Origin: JBFWVJ01 sp050246795
GTDB lineage: Bacteria; Patescibacteriota; Gracilibacteria; JAUYGZ01
Direction: 5' to 3'
NCBI GenBank assembly: GCA_050246795.1
Contig: JBFWVJ010000002.1
Span: 124,001-188,000, forward strand
Length of the DNA stretch: 64,000 nucleotides
Shown: piece by piece, positions 8,910-16,953 of the stretch
Position numbering within the stretch: the first letter of the stretch is position 1
Layout: each line of letters opens with the position of its first letter
Notes under the pieces: model-generated
Database searches by the model: none
Told to the model about the DNA's origin: nothing
What the model saw: only the letters and a program-made list of their open reading frames with translations
Position numbers and translations under genes: made by a program

Positions 8910-8945
8910 CTATTTGCCCATATTTTCCACATCTAGCATTAAGAA

Positions 8946-8961
8946 TCTCCTGCGCAGGAGA
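8946..8961. repeat. 16-bp perfect palindrome
   Basis: TCTCCTGCGCAGGAGA in the gap between two genes. It could be the stem of a weak terminator or an operator; no T-tract follows directly. Confidence 0.5.
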
Positions 8962-9002
8962 AAACCATTTGTTAGTATTTTGTTGATTTTTCTTTCTCAA
9001 TT

Positions 9003-10205
9003 ATGAAAAAAGCGAACCTCATTCCTTTAGCACTTTTTTGCATCGTTTTTCTGGCCTACAGTGTCTACTTCGTCAAAGTCATTAATACGAGTGAGCATTT
9101 AGAGCCGAATTCCATCGCGAAGAATGTCCAGCGGGTCCTGGATCAACGGAGCTTGGAAGCCGGAAAAAATGGTGACCAAATGGCATTGCCATCAGAGAGT
9201 CTGCTCAAGGAACCGGTGACTCGCTATGTGAACTATACCTGGCTCAATGTTCGGAAAGAACCTAGTCTTGCCAGTTCCGTCGTTGAAAAAATCGTTAAAA
9301 ATGACCAAGTCCAAGTCATCGGGTATCCCTCTTCTAGTTGGGCACACATTCGCACCAATGCCGGGACTAAAGGCTATGTGGCACGAAGGTATTTGAGTGA
9401 TGCCCCGCTTCAGGAGGACAAGCCTATCGCGGCTGTTCCCACACCTGCTGTCCCCAAGGCACCTGAGGCTCCGACCATCCCAACACCTCCCCCAGCAGCT
9501 CCGGTCGAGCAGACTCCCGCTCCAGCGGCGAGTGCGACCGTTATCTACGACGTGCCTGTCATCACCTATCATCACGTCTCAGATGATGTCGAAAATTACT
9601 CTCGCAACCTCGTCCTGCCTGAGATCAATTTCAATGCCCAGCTCGACTACTTGGTTGCCAATGGATTTAAGACCTACACCTTCTTTGACCTGCAAGCGGT
9701 CACTTCTGGCAAAAAAAACGCCGATCCAAAGGCCGTGATCCTGACCTTCAATGGAGGATATGACGATGCCTACATCGCCGCCCAGCACTTAAATGGAAAG
9801 GGAATGAAAGGGGTTTTCTTCATCACGACCGACAAGATCGGTACGGAAGGATATCTCGACTGGCGTCAGGTGAAGAAGATGCGCAGCTGGGGAATGGAAA
9901 TCGCATCCCAGGGCGTCAATGGAGCCAATTTGTTGTCAGCTGGGGAGTTTTACAGAGAGGATGAAATCCAACGCTCGAAGAAAATTATCGAAGAGCAATT
10001 GGGCGAAGCCATTATCAGCTACGCTTATGCTGATGGAGGATACAACAAATCAATCGCAGACACGGTAAAGGAAGCAGGATATGTATTCGCGCGCACGAGC
10101 GAGAGCGGTAGCCGGTATTCCAACAAGCAGTTGTACTGGATCCCAACCCTTCGCGTTTTCTTCCCCGCCGGGGCGAACCAATTTAGAGCTTGGCTTGGTG
10201 AGTAA
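9003..10205 (+). CDS. SH3-domain protein with degenerate polysaccharide deacetylase (NodB) domain
   Basis: The 400-residue protein begins with a signal anchor (residues 3-25). A bacterial SH3 domain follows (about 73-133, with YTWLNVRKEPSLASSVV and GYVARRYL), then a Pro/Ala-rich linker and a NodB-like domain (about 182-395, starting VPVITYHHVSDDV). The catalytic residues are substituted. Motif 1, normally TFDDGYxD, is TFNGGYDD (N250, G251). Motif 2, normally HSxxH or HGxxH, is QGVNG (Q303, G307). Motif 3 reads SYAYADGGYN. An active metal-dependent deacetylase is therefore unlikely; glycan binding at the cell wall is a reasonable guess. Confidence 0.85.
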   Translation: MKKANLIPLALFCIVFLAYSVYFVKVINTSEHLEPNSIAKNVQRVLDQRSLEAGKNGDQMALPSESLLKEPVTRYVNYTWLNVRKEPSLASSVVEKIVKNDQVQVIGYPSSSWAHIRTNAGTKGYVARRYLSDAPLQEDKPIAAVPTPAVPKAPEAPTIPTPPPAAPVEQTPAPAASATVIYDVPVITYHHVSDDVENYSRNLVLPEINFNAQLDYLVANGFKTYTFFDLQAVTSGKKNADPKAVILTFNGGYDDAYIAAQHLNGKGMKGVFFITTDKIGTEGYLDWRQVKKMRSWGMEIASQGVNGANLLSAGEFYREDEIQRSKKIIEEQLGEAIISYAYADGGYNKSIADTVKEAGYVFARTSESGSRYSNKQLYWIPTLRVFFPAGANQFRAWLGE

Positions 10206-10257
10206 TATATACTTTTGTATATAATCTCTCCTTGGAAGTTTGCTTCAAAAAAGTAGA

Positions 10258-10285
10258 ATACCACTGAATCTATCAGTGGTATTTT
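10258..10285 (+). terminator. Intrinsic terminator-like hairpin abutting dprA
   Basis: A 10-bp perfect stem (10258-10267 with 10273-10282), a 5-nt loop and a TTTT run, ending one base before the dprA ATG. It can end the upstream transcript. If dprA is transcribed through it, the hairpin would occlude its start. Confidence 0.65.
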
Positions 10286-11365
10286 ATGATGAATCTTCAA
10301 GAAACTGCGGCACATGCGGCATTCCTCGAGCTGGGGCTCTCCAAATCTTCGCTGAAAAAACTCCTGCAGCGCTTTGGCTCTGCTCTCCTTGCTTGGCAAA
10401 GCCTGCCTTCAGATGTGCTGCAGGTCGTCGATGAAAAGGACAGGGCGAACATCCAGGAGAAAGATGAAATGATCTTTTTTAAACACCTCAAAAAATGTGA
10501 GACGGAGTCCATCCATTCCGTAAACCTGCAGGATGCGGACTATCCCATTCTGCTCAAGGAAATTAACTCTCCACCGTTTGTGCTGTTTATCAGAGGAGAT
10601 CGTCATCTGCTTTCAGCACTTCACCCCATAGCCGTGGTTGGCACCAGAAAGATCTCGGCTTATGGAAAGCAAGTCCTCTATGAGTTGATCCCAGCTCTCG
10701 TCCGAGCCGGAGCAACCATTGTTTCCGGACTGGCCTACGGCGTCGATAGCCTGGCTCATGAGATCGCCTTGGAACATGGCGGGAAATGTGTCGCCGTCCT
10801 CGGCAGCGGAGTCGATGTCATCTACCCGGCGGCCCATCGGAATCTAGCCGCGAAGATTATCGAAAGTGGAGGGACTATCATCTCCGAGCTTCCCTTGGGC
10901 ATGCAGCCGCTTCCTCAGTTTTTTCCAGCGCGCAATCGGATTCTTTCCGGACTTTCGAAGGCAACGCTGGTGATCGAAGCCCAAGAGCAGTCGGGATCCC
11001 TGATCACCGCCCAGTTCGCCCTGGATCAAAACCGTGACGTGTACGCTGTCCCGGGCAGCATTTTTTCCGAAGGGCAACGCGGGACCAATCAGCTCATCTC
11101 CCAGGGGGCGACTCCGATCCTTTCCGCCCCGTCGCTCTTGCAACAGCTTCACCTGAGCTCGGGAAAAACTTCAGAAGTGGTGCAGCAACTACAGTTCGAC
11201 GTCCCCGAAGAAAAGATCCTCTACGAGCACCTGCGGGAGCCTCGTTCATTGGATGAATTGGCTCAGTCCAGTTCACTTCAGATTTCTCAGATCAGCCAGC
11301 TGCTGTCGATGATGGAGCTGAAGGGCATGGTAAGGGGATTGGGACAGCGGTATGTGCGGGTGTAG
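10286..11365 (+). CDS. dprA: DNA processing protein DprA
   Basis: A 359-residue protein that loads RecA on incoming single-stranded DNA during transformation. An N-terminal helix-hairpin-helix-like region is followed by the DprA Rossmann core with VGTRKISAYG near residue 114, SGLAYGVDSLAH near 148, AVLGSGVDVIYP near 170, the PARNRILSGLS motif near 214 and EAQEQSGSLITAQ. The last 60 residues form a winged-helix DML1-type domain. Start is ATG 10286 or ATG 10289; neither has a Shine-Dalgarno. No com genes are in the window, though CPR bacteria usually keep dprA with a pilus-based uptake system. Confidence 0.94.
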   Translation: MMNLQETAAHAAFLELGLSKSSLKKLLQRFGSALLAWQSLPSDVLQVVDEKDRANIQEKDEMIFFKHLKKCETESIHSVNLQDADYPILLKEINSPPFVLFIRGDRHLLSALHPIAVVGTRKISAYGKQVLYELIPALVRAGATIVSGLAYGVDSLAHEIALEHGGKCVAVLGSGVDVIYPAAHRNLAAKIIESGGTIISELPLGMQPLPQFFPARNRILSGLSKATLVIEAQEQSGSLITAQFALDQNRDVYAVPGSIFSEGQRGTNQLISQGATPILSAPSLLQQLHLSSGKTSEVVQQLQFDVPEEKILYEHLREPRSLDELAQSSSLQISQISQLLSMMELKGMVRGLGQRYVRV

Positions 11366-11456
11366 CTTAGGTGTGGAACGACGCACAATGAATAACCAAT
11401 CCATTTCCGTGAAGCTGAAAGGTTCTCTGAAGGAGAAGAGGGGAGTCGAAGCAGAG

Positions 11457-11532
11457 TGGAGCCACGAACGGGAATTGAACCCGTGACCTCATCCTTACCA
11501 TGGATGCGCTCTACCAACTGAGCTATCGCGGC
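11457..11532 (-). tRNA. tRNA-Thr (anticodon GGU)
   Basis: A 76-nt cloverleaf read on the minus strand. The acceptor stem GCCGCGA pairs with UCGUGGC with one G-U pair. The D arm is AGCUCAGUUGGUAGAGC, the anticodon stem CAUCC/GGAUG holds loop AUGGUAA (anticodon GGU), and the T arm is ACGGGUUCAAUUCCCGU. Discriminator U is followed by an encoded CCA. Confidence 0.97.
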
Positions 11533-11590
11533 CTAAAACACAGCAGAAAGATTCTACTGGTTTTCTGAGGTGAATCAAGTAAACAGGTCT

Positions 11591-12619
11591 TCATCTTCGC
11601 AGACACGCTTCTGGGCGGATTTGTTTCTTGTATCGGGTGAAGGTGTGAGGCACTCCCGCACGGATTTTTCGTTGTTCTTCGATGGGAAGCTGGGCTATTT
11701 GGAGGCACTCGTCACTGCAGGTGTTTTTCATCGTTTCCGAACAAGACTGGCACTGGATGAAGAGCAGATTGCACATGGTGTTTTTGCAATTGGTGTATTC
11801 ATCGCAGGTTTGCTGGCATTGGTCACACTGGGAGAGGATGTCATCCGTGACTTTTTCGCCGATGCGTTCGTCGAAGACAAAGTTTTTTCCTAAAAACCTG
11901 GGCTTCAAACCCTTCTCTTTGATCACATGGGTGTAGTTGATGATCCCTCCGTAGAGTTGGTTGACGTCTTTGAAACCATGATGCTTCAGGTAGGAGCTGG
12001 CCTTTTCACAGCGGATGCCGCCAGTGCAATAGAGCAGGACTTTTTTTTCTTCTTGTCCTTTGAGCATCTCTTTTACCATGGGGAGTTCTTCCCGGAAGGT
12101 GTCCGAATCCGGACAGATGGCTTTTTCAAACTTTCCCACGCGGCTCTCGTAGTGATTGCGCATGTCGACGACGACCACGTCGTCACGGTCTAAGGCTTGA
12201 TGGAATTCCTCCGGAGAAAGATGGTTCCCGACCTGGGTGACATCATATTCGTCTTCGGGTAATCCGTCCGCGACGATCTGCTTGCGGACTTTGATCGTCA
12301 GTTTCCAAAACGACAGGTCTTCTTCGATGGCCATTTTGAAAGGCACGTCTGAGAATTCTTTGATGTTGTGAAGCTGTTCGACGAACTGGTCCCAGTGCGG
12401 CTCTGGTACGCATATCTGAGCATTTATCCCTTCACGGGCTACATACACCCTGCCCAAAACACCGAATTGATCCCACTGCCGGTACAGTTCATCTCTCATT
12501 TTCTGAGTCTCTTCGATCCGGACGTATCGGTAAAAAGAAACGGTCCGACGAGAAAAAGTTTCCTGGGCGATTCGTTTGAGAGCTTGCTCTTTGTTGTATC
12601 GATTGTGAAGGAGTGCCAT
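11591..12619 (-). CDS. trhO: tRNA uridine(34) hydroxylase TrhO (rhodanese family)
   Basis: The 342-residue protein matches the UPF0176/YceA family, which hydroxylates U34 of certain tRNAs to ho5U using O2. An N-terminal acylphosphatase-like domain (VSFYRYVRIEE near 27, VYVAREGINAQI near 58) precedes a rhodanese domain (about 137-235) with active-site Cys198 in YCTGGIRCEKAS. A cysteine-rich C-terminal segment (CDQCQQTCDEYTNCKNTMC, then CQSCSETMKNTC) is typical of the family and may bind metal. Encoded divergently from the lipoprotein at 12.7 kb. Confidence 0.93.
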   Translation of the reverse strand: MALLHNRYNKEQALKRIAQETFSRRTVSFYRYVRIEETQKMRDELYRQWDQFGVLGRVYVAREGINAQICVPEPHWDQFVEQLHNIKEFSDVPFKMAIEEDLSFWKLTIKVRKQIVADGLPEDEYDVTQVGNHLSPEEFHQALDRDDVVVVDMRNHYESRVGKFEKAICPDSDTFREELPMVKEMLKGQEEKKVLLYCTGGIRCEKASSYLKHHGFKDVNQLYGGIINYTHVIKEKGLKPRFLGKNFVFDERIGEKVTDDILSQCDQCQQTCDEYTNCKNTMCNLLFIQCQSCSETMKNTCSDECLQIAQLPIEEQRKIRAGVPHTFTRYKKQIRPEACLRR

Positions 12620-12729
12620 GTGAAAAGAATTCAGACGAGGCCATTGTAGGCGAAAAATGGCCGGTCTTCAAAGGGATTCCCACGCTGCTTATGACATTTG
12701 TCTCTTTGTGAGGCGTTTCATCTTCGATA

Positions 12730-14250
12730 GTGTCGGTTTTGTTTTTACACGAATTCATGAACGAGTCTCTTTCTTTCGGTCGATCTGAAATCCCAGAAAA
12801 CGACCGCTCTTTTTCCCCATCTCTGCCGGTTGACCTGAAGTCAACCCGTGAAGAGATAGGCCAGGTCCTTGCACCAGACCCTCTGACCATTTGGTCCACT
12901 TTTCAGGAATGGATGCAACAGGTCTCGCGACTTCCGGAAAACCTCCGGAAAATGGGGATGTATTTGCTGTGCCTCGTCCTGCTGGCATCGCTCCAAGGCT
13001 GTATGTATGCACCTCGATATGAAGACATTTTTCGTCGTTCATCACGGCCTCTGACGGAAATCGAAATTCAAAGTCGAGGACAGCTTGTTCGGGATTTACT
13101 GGCAGATCCTTCGGTTCAAACGGCCACCCCAGCGCTTCAGAGCGGGATAGAACCTTTTCAGAGAGAAAGGATTTGGAATAATTTCTCAGACCTCGTTCAG
13201 AAGGTGGACTCGGTGGATTTCGATGCCTATGTAGCACTCTGCAACAGCGCGAAATCCACCCTCGGTATCATGAATCCTGATCGCTATGATCCGGACTTCC
13301 TGAGGGCGGTTTTGGACAATTACAACAATCCGGAATTACTGCGTGACAAACCAGTCATCCTTGCTCTCCTGGCTCGAAAGGATCGGCAGAGCATCGGAGG
13401 GATCCAGGCGCTGAATGTAGAGACCTACCGCTTGCAGGAACTCGCTCGGGGATACAAGGTGCTGGTGGTGGAAACGAGTACGGTGAATGAAATCCTGCAC
13501 CATGTGAATTCGCTGAGCCAACGAGGCATTTTGCGGCTGGGCAATCTCCAGGGCATCCTCATCGCCGGGCATGGCAGTACAGGGATGATCGATGTGGGGC
13601 TTACGGTGGAACAGGACTTCATGAAGATTTCCCGATTGAACTGGTACCTCATGAAAAATAGCCCTTCCTATGTCGTTTTTGCTTCGTGTGAGTCGGGCGA
13701 TGGAGGGATGAATGGGTTCGATGGGTTTAGCAATTTTGCCAACCGTGCCAAGTTGCTCTTTCCGAGCAGTGATGTGCTGGCTTGCAATGGCTACGTGGTC
13801 GGCATAGATTTCCAAACCGATGATCATGGGAGGATCCGCGACCATTCGATCCGGCTGAAGCGCCTTTCGGATCTGTTTTCGTCCAGTGATACGACCTATA
13901 AACCCCAATATGATCGACTCCTTGATCATGCGATTCAGGTCTACCGTCCTTACCTACCACAGCACATCCCGGATCAATACCTCCGCTTTGCTCTTCAGGC
14001 TGGCCTGATTAATTCCCAGGATATTGTGAGGGCGTTTCAAACAGGAATCGATCCCTTTGAGTTCCGGATATATTTAGACTGTGGTTTTTCTTACCAAGAA
14101 ATCGATCATTTCTTTCAATCTGGCATCAGCGCACCTCAGGTATTCGAGTACATTCAAGCCGGGGTCTGGTCTCGTCCATTGATTCTGGATTTAGCACGGA
14201 ATCGAATCCCTCCCGAACGGTTCAGGTCTCAACGACAGGGTGGAAGATAA
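12730..14250 (+). CDS. Predicted lipoprotein with caspase/CHAT-like (clan CD) core
   Basis: 506 residues from GTG 12730; ATG 12757 and ATG 12952 are in-frame alternatives, and the last would place the signal sequence MGMYLLCLVLLASLQGC at the very N-terminus. The lipobox is LQGC. The middle domain has hydrophobic strands leading into GHGSTG (H281 by the long start) and into FASCESGDGG (C320). This is the His/Cys dyad arrangement of clan CD peptidases; the second motif resembles CHAT SACET. Residues 400-490 are helical repeats with recurring aGh..e-hhxxf.xGh spacing. Proteolysis is inferred, not shown. It is unrelated to the flanking trhO and acyP. Confidence 0.6.
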   Translation: MSVLFLHEFMNESLSFGRSEIPENDRSFSPSLPVDLKSTREEIGQVLAPDPLTIWSTFQEWMQQVSRLPENLRKMGMYLLCLVLLASLQGCMYAPRYEDIFRRSSRPLTEIEIQSRGQLVRDLLADPSVQTATPALQSGIEPFQRERIWNNFSDLVQKVDSVDFDAYVALCNSAKSTLGIMNPDRYDPDFLRAVLDNYNNPELLRDKPVILALLARKDRQSIGGIQALNVETYRLQELARGYKVLVVETSTVNEILHHVNSLSQRGILRLGNLQGILIAGHGSTGMIDVGLTVEQDFMKISRLNWYLMKNSPSYVVFASCESGDGGMNGFDGFSNFANRAKLLFPSSDVLACNGYVVGIDFQTDDHGRIRDHSIRLKRLSDLFSSSDTTYKPQYDRLLDHAIQVYRPYLPQHIPDQYLRFALQAGLINSQDIVRAFQTGIDPFEFRIYLDCGFSYQEIDHFFQSGISAPQVFEYIQAGVWSRPLILDLARNRIPPERFRSQRQGGR

Positions 14251-14287
14251 TCTGAGTTTGGATATAATAAGGTGGCTTTGCGACCCC

Positions 14288-14560
14288 ATGAAACACCTTA
14301 CCATCCACATCTACGGTCAAGTCCAAGGAGTTTTTTTTCGTGCTCACGCCAAAGACCTGGCGGACAAACTCAACATCGCTGGTTTCATCCGCAATGAGCC
14401 GGATGGCTCGGTGCACGTGGAGGCAGAAGGAGAAGATCCAGCTTTGAAAAGCTTTGTCGAATGGTGCCATCAAGGACCTGCAGCGGCCAAAGTGCAGCGA
14501 GTAAAATCGAGTGAGGGGCGCGTCGAAGGCTATGTGGAATTTGAAATCCGCCATGACTGA
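14288..14560 (+). CDS. acyP: Acylphosphatase
   Basis: A 90-residue protein covering the whole acylphosphatase fold, which hydrolyses acyl phosphates. The phosphate cradle GQVQGVFFRAHA contains catalytic Arg18, and GFIRNEPDGSVHVEAEG contains catalytic Asn36. The frame is open upstream, but ATG 14288 gives the canonical N-terminus MKHLTIHIYGQVQG. The stop overlaps the start of the glycosylase remnant. Confidence 0.95.
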   Translation: MKHLTIHIYGQVQGVFFRAHAKDLADKLNIAGFIRNEPDGSVHVEAEGEDPALKSFVEWCHQGPAAAKVQRVKSSEGRVEGYVEFEIRHD

Positions 14561-14684
14561 GATCCTGGGGACATCTTTTTCCGAGCGGCCTGCTCTCGTC
14601 GTCGCGCAAGAGCTTTTGGGAAAGTCTCTGGTCAGGCACTTTGAGGACCGTGAAGAACGATTGATTCATGTCACACTTTCTTGA
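14553..14684 (+). pseudogene. Truncated 3-methyladenine DNA glycosylase (AAG/MPG family)
   Basis: A 43-codon frame coupled to acyP by overlap. The product begins like the alkyladenine glycosylase family: FSERPALVVAQELLGKSLVR matches the N-terminal ARPxxxVAxxLLGKxLVR pattern, then diverges and stops at 14682-14684. Family members are about 180-200 residues, and no remainder is visible downstream, where an unrelated lipoprotein begins. Most likely a deletion remnant. Base excision of alkylated purines would need another enzyme. Confidence 0.7.
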
Positions 14685-14708
14685 CATTTTTAAAAAATCA
14701 AGTATGAT
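14681..14708 (+). promoter_or_regulatory. Promoter overlapping the end of the glycosylase remnant
   Basis: Perfect TTGACA (14681-14686), a 16-bp AT-rich spacer and TATGAT (14703-14708), 21 bp before the ATG at 14730. Confidence 0.65.
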
Positions 14709-14729
14709 ATGTAATCTTGTTTTTCTTTT

Positions 14730-15434
14730 ATGCAAGTTCTCCGAAACAGTCCACAAAAGAGTACATCACCTGAAAAAATTGGAAAAATACCACTGTTGAT
14801 TGCGCTTCAGAGATCATTGAGGGGCGCTTTGTTGGCGTTGGCCCTTTCGGGGTGTTCTTCGCCTTCATCTCCCATGCTGAAGAATGCTGATCAAGCCCAG
14901 CAGGCGAAAGTTCGTGTTTCCCCAGCGCTTCAACATACGCCTCCTCGCGAGGTCGAGGTGGGGTCTGGCTCGAACTGTCCTTCCGAAGAACCGGATGTTG
15001 ATGGATTTTCGGTGCCTGCGGCAGGCTTCGCCACATCAAGTCGGTTTTTTAACGCTTCATTTCCTGTATCCCAGCATGTTGAACCGGTATCACCGATTCC
15101 TTTTCCAGACACGAATGAAAACGACGCTGATCCATCCGAATCCGTAGCACCAGCACACTCCGCACATGAATCGTCTACTCCGTCACTCACGCCAGCGCCC
15201 ATGAGAGCGTCTACAGCAGCCGCTATCAGAACAGCGTCTGAACATACTTCCCCTGATCAGTGGCGGCAAGCCCCAGAAATCATCATTCGAGAACTGAATT
15301 ACTTTTATGCGGTGATGGCATTTTTTAGCCTTTTGGCTGCGGGAACCATCGCTCATGATCGAATAAACGCTCGAAAGGTTCGGAGCATTATGGCTGAATT
15401 GGAACAGAGGCGGTCACAGCATGGTGGGCTGTAA
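14730..15434 (+). CDS. Hypothetical lipoprotein with C-terminal membrane helix
   Basis: A 234-residue protein with a basic N-terminus, a hydrophobic stretch and the lipobox ALSGC near residue 42, followed by about 130 residues of Ser/Pro/Ala/Glu-rich, probably disordered sequence. A second hydrophobic helix lies near 196-213 (YFYAVMAFFSLLAAGTIAH), and the short basic tail ARKVRSIMAELEQRR is probably cytoplasmic. The protein could span the space between membrane and wall. No family recognised. Its 3' end overlaps convergent xth by 21 bp. Confidence 0.55.
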   Translation: MQVLRNSPQKSTSPEKIGKIPLLIALQRSLRGALLALALSGCSSPSSPMLKNADQAQQAKVRVSPALQHTPPREVEVGSGSNCPSEEPDVDGFSVPAAGFATSSRFFNASFPVSQHVEPVSPIPFPDTNENDADPSESVAPAHSAHESSTPSLTPAPMRASTAAAIRTASEHTSPDQWRQAPEIIIRELNYFYAVMAFFSLLAAGTIAHDRINARKVRSIMAELEQRRSQHGGL

Positions 15435-16274
15435 ATGGGTGTCGCCACACAGGTCTTCTTCGTCGAGATAGGTTTCGTTGGCGAGGGCGGTTTTGGGCAG
15501 ATCGAGAGTCACCGTGATCGGGCAATGGTCGCTTCCCATCACATGGGGGAGGATCGTGGCATCTTTGATGCTTTTTTTAAGATTGTCGGAGCAATAAAAA
15601 TAGTCGATCCTCCAGCCGACGTTCCTGGATCGTGCTCCTGACCTCATGCTCCACCAGGTGTACTGGTCCGGCTTCTCGGGATGGAAGAGGCGGAAGGTAT
15701 CGTGGAACCCAGCTGCTTCGAAGCGGTCCATCCATTCCCGTTCCATGGGCAAAAATCCGGAGATATCTTCGTTGTCTTTGGGTCGGGCCAGGTCGATGGG
15801 GTGATGGGCGGTATTCACATCGCCGCCGACGAGGACTTTTTTGCCTTTTTTGACTTCAGCCATGGCCCGCTTTTGGAAGGCTTCGTAGAACTTCATTTTG
15901 AAATCGAGGCGTTCCTGGCTGGCTTTGCCGTTGGGAAAGTAGATGTTGAAGATGATCAGGCTGTCGAATTCGATGGCAATGACCCGGCCTTCTTGGTCGA
16001 ACTCAGGATCTCCCAGACCACTGGAAACTCTGACGGGTTTGAATTTGGTGAAAATAGCGGTGCCACTATAGCCTTTCTTCCGCTTGGAATTATTCCAAAA
16101 GGTAAGGTAGCCTTCCGGCATGAGCAGATCTCTCGTGAGCTGGGCTTTTTCAGCTTTGGTCTCCTGAAGCATCAGGATGTCAGGGTCTTCCTCGTACAGC
16201 CAGTCGAAGAAGCCTTTCTTTTGCACGGCACGGATGCCATTGACGTTCCAGGAGATGATTTTGAGGGGGTGCAT
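15414..16274 (-). CDS. xth: Exodeoxyribonuclease III / AP endonuclease
   Basis: The 286-residue protein belongs to the ExoIII/APE1 endonuclease-exonuclease-phosphatase family that incises DNA at abasic sites. Motifs: ISWNVNGIRAV at the N-terminus, LQETKA (metal-binding Glu), IYFPNGKAS, GGDVNTAHHPIDLA, WRIDYFYCS and the C-terminal SDHCPI with the catalytic His. Start ATG 16274 gives MHPLKIISWNVNG; the open frame farther upstream is only translated repeat DNA. The gene partly compensates for the broken glycosylase by repairing abasic sites. Confidence 0.95.
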   Translation of the reverse strand: MHPLKIISWNVNGIRAVQKKGFFDWLYEEDPDILMLQETKAEKAQLTRDLLMPEGYLTFWNNSKRKKGYSGTAIFTKFKPVRVSSGLGDPEFDQEGRVIAIEFDSLIIFNIYFPNGKASQERLDFKMKFYEAFQKRAMAEVKKGKKVLVGGDVNTAHHPIDLARPKDNEDISGFLPMEREWMDRFEAAGFHDTFRLFHPEKPDQYTWWSMRSGARSRNVGWRIDYFYCSDNLKKSIKDATILPHVMGSDHCPITVTLDLPKTALANETYLDEEDLCGDTHLQPTML

Positions 16275-16280
16275 GGGGAA

Positions 16281-16320
16281 GGGGTCTAAGGGACTTAAGG
16301 GACGTAAGGGTTTTAATTTT
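16281..16320. repeat. 9-bp tandem repeat (TAAGGGNCT-type)
   Basis: Short run of TAAGGGACT/TAAGGGACG/TAAGGGTTT units between xth and the next gene; same unit family as at 24.6, 48.2 and 50.3 kb. Confidence 0.7.
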
Positions 16321-16900
16321 TGAGCCACTCCCACCCGAACCAGTACCAAAGATAGGCCAGGTATTCGCGAGAAAGCCGTTGCTTGGTATTCGGCTTGGTT
16401 TTTTCAGCAGGGATCAATCGATTCACTGAAATGCCGAAGTTGTCAGCCGTCATCTTGATCCTCGCCAAATGGAAGTCATGGCTGACGATATCGAGCTTTT
16501 CGCATCCTGCGGCTTCGATCAAGGGCTGGCTGTAGAGGAGGTTTTGGTAGGTGCTCGTACTGTTGGTTTCGAGGAGGATTTTGTCTTCATCGATTCCGCT
16601 TTGCACCAGCATGGATTTCATGGCTTCGGCCTCGCTTACTTTTTCATCCACGGTGCCTCCTGTCAGGATGACGTGCTTCGTTTCCTCAGAAATATATTTT
16701 TTCGCCGTGTTGATCCGCTCCCTCATCATCAAATCCGGTTGATTGTTGCTCAACACCTTGGCTCCCATCACCATGAGGCAATCGGCGGGAGGTTTTGTTT
16801 CCCAACCAGATTCGTAAAAATTGACCTGATAAACGGTCGAACTCAGCACGAGAAAGGGACTGAGCAAGAGTCCCAAGAAAATGGCTTTCAAGACGTTCAT
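16313..16900 (-). CDS. YdcF/SanA-like DUF218 membrane protein
   Basis: The 195-residue protein starts with a membrane anchor (residues 4-24) followed by a DUF218 domain. Visible family elements are LMVMGAKVL, the ERINTAKKYI helix, HVILTGGTVDEKVSEAEAM, the LLETNSTSTYQN segment and VSHDFHLARI. ElyC/SanA/YdcF relatives act in cell envelope processes, but the reaction is not established. It lies upstream of xth on the same strand and has a T-rich leader. Confidence 0.85.
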   Translation of the reverse strand: MNVLKAIFLGLLLSPFLVLSSTVYQVNFYESGWETKPPADCLMVMGAKVLSNNQPDLMMRERINTAKKYISEETKHVILTGGTVDEKVSEAEAMKSMLVQSGIDEDKILLETNSTSTYQNLLYSQPLIEAAGCEKLDIVSHDFHLARIKMTADNFGISVNRLIPAEKTKPNTKQRLSREYLAYLWYWFGWEWLKN

Positions 16901-16953
16901 AAAAAATGCAGTACGGACATCATACTCGATTTTTTTTCAGAATTGAAGGGTCT

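Noticed and set aside
10217..10224. TATAAT promoter for dprA
   Set aside because: Transcripts from it would meet the 10-bp terminator-like hairpin before the dprA start, and no good -35 is at the right distance.
14240..14287. N-terminal extension of acylphosphatase
   Set aside because: The extension has no family similarity; ATG 14288 gives the canonical start.
16275..16349. 25-residue N-terminal extension of exonuclease III
   Set aside because: It is translated tandem repeat (repeated Leu-Arg-Pro-like residues); ATG 16274 matches the family start.
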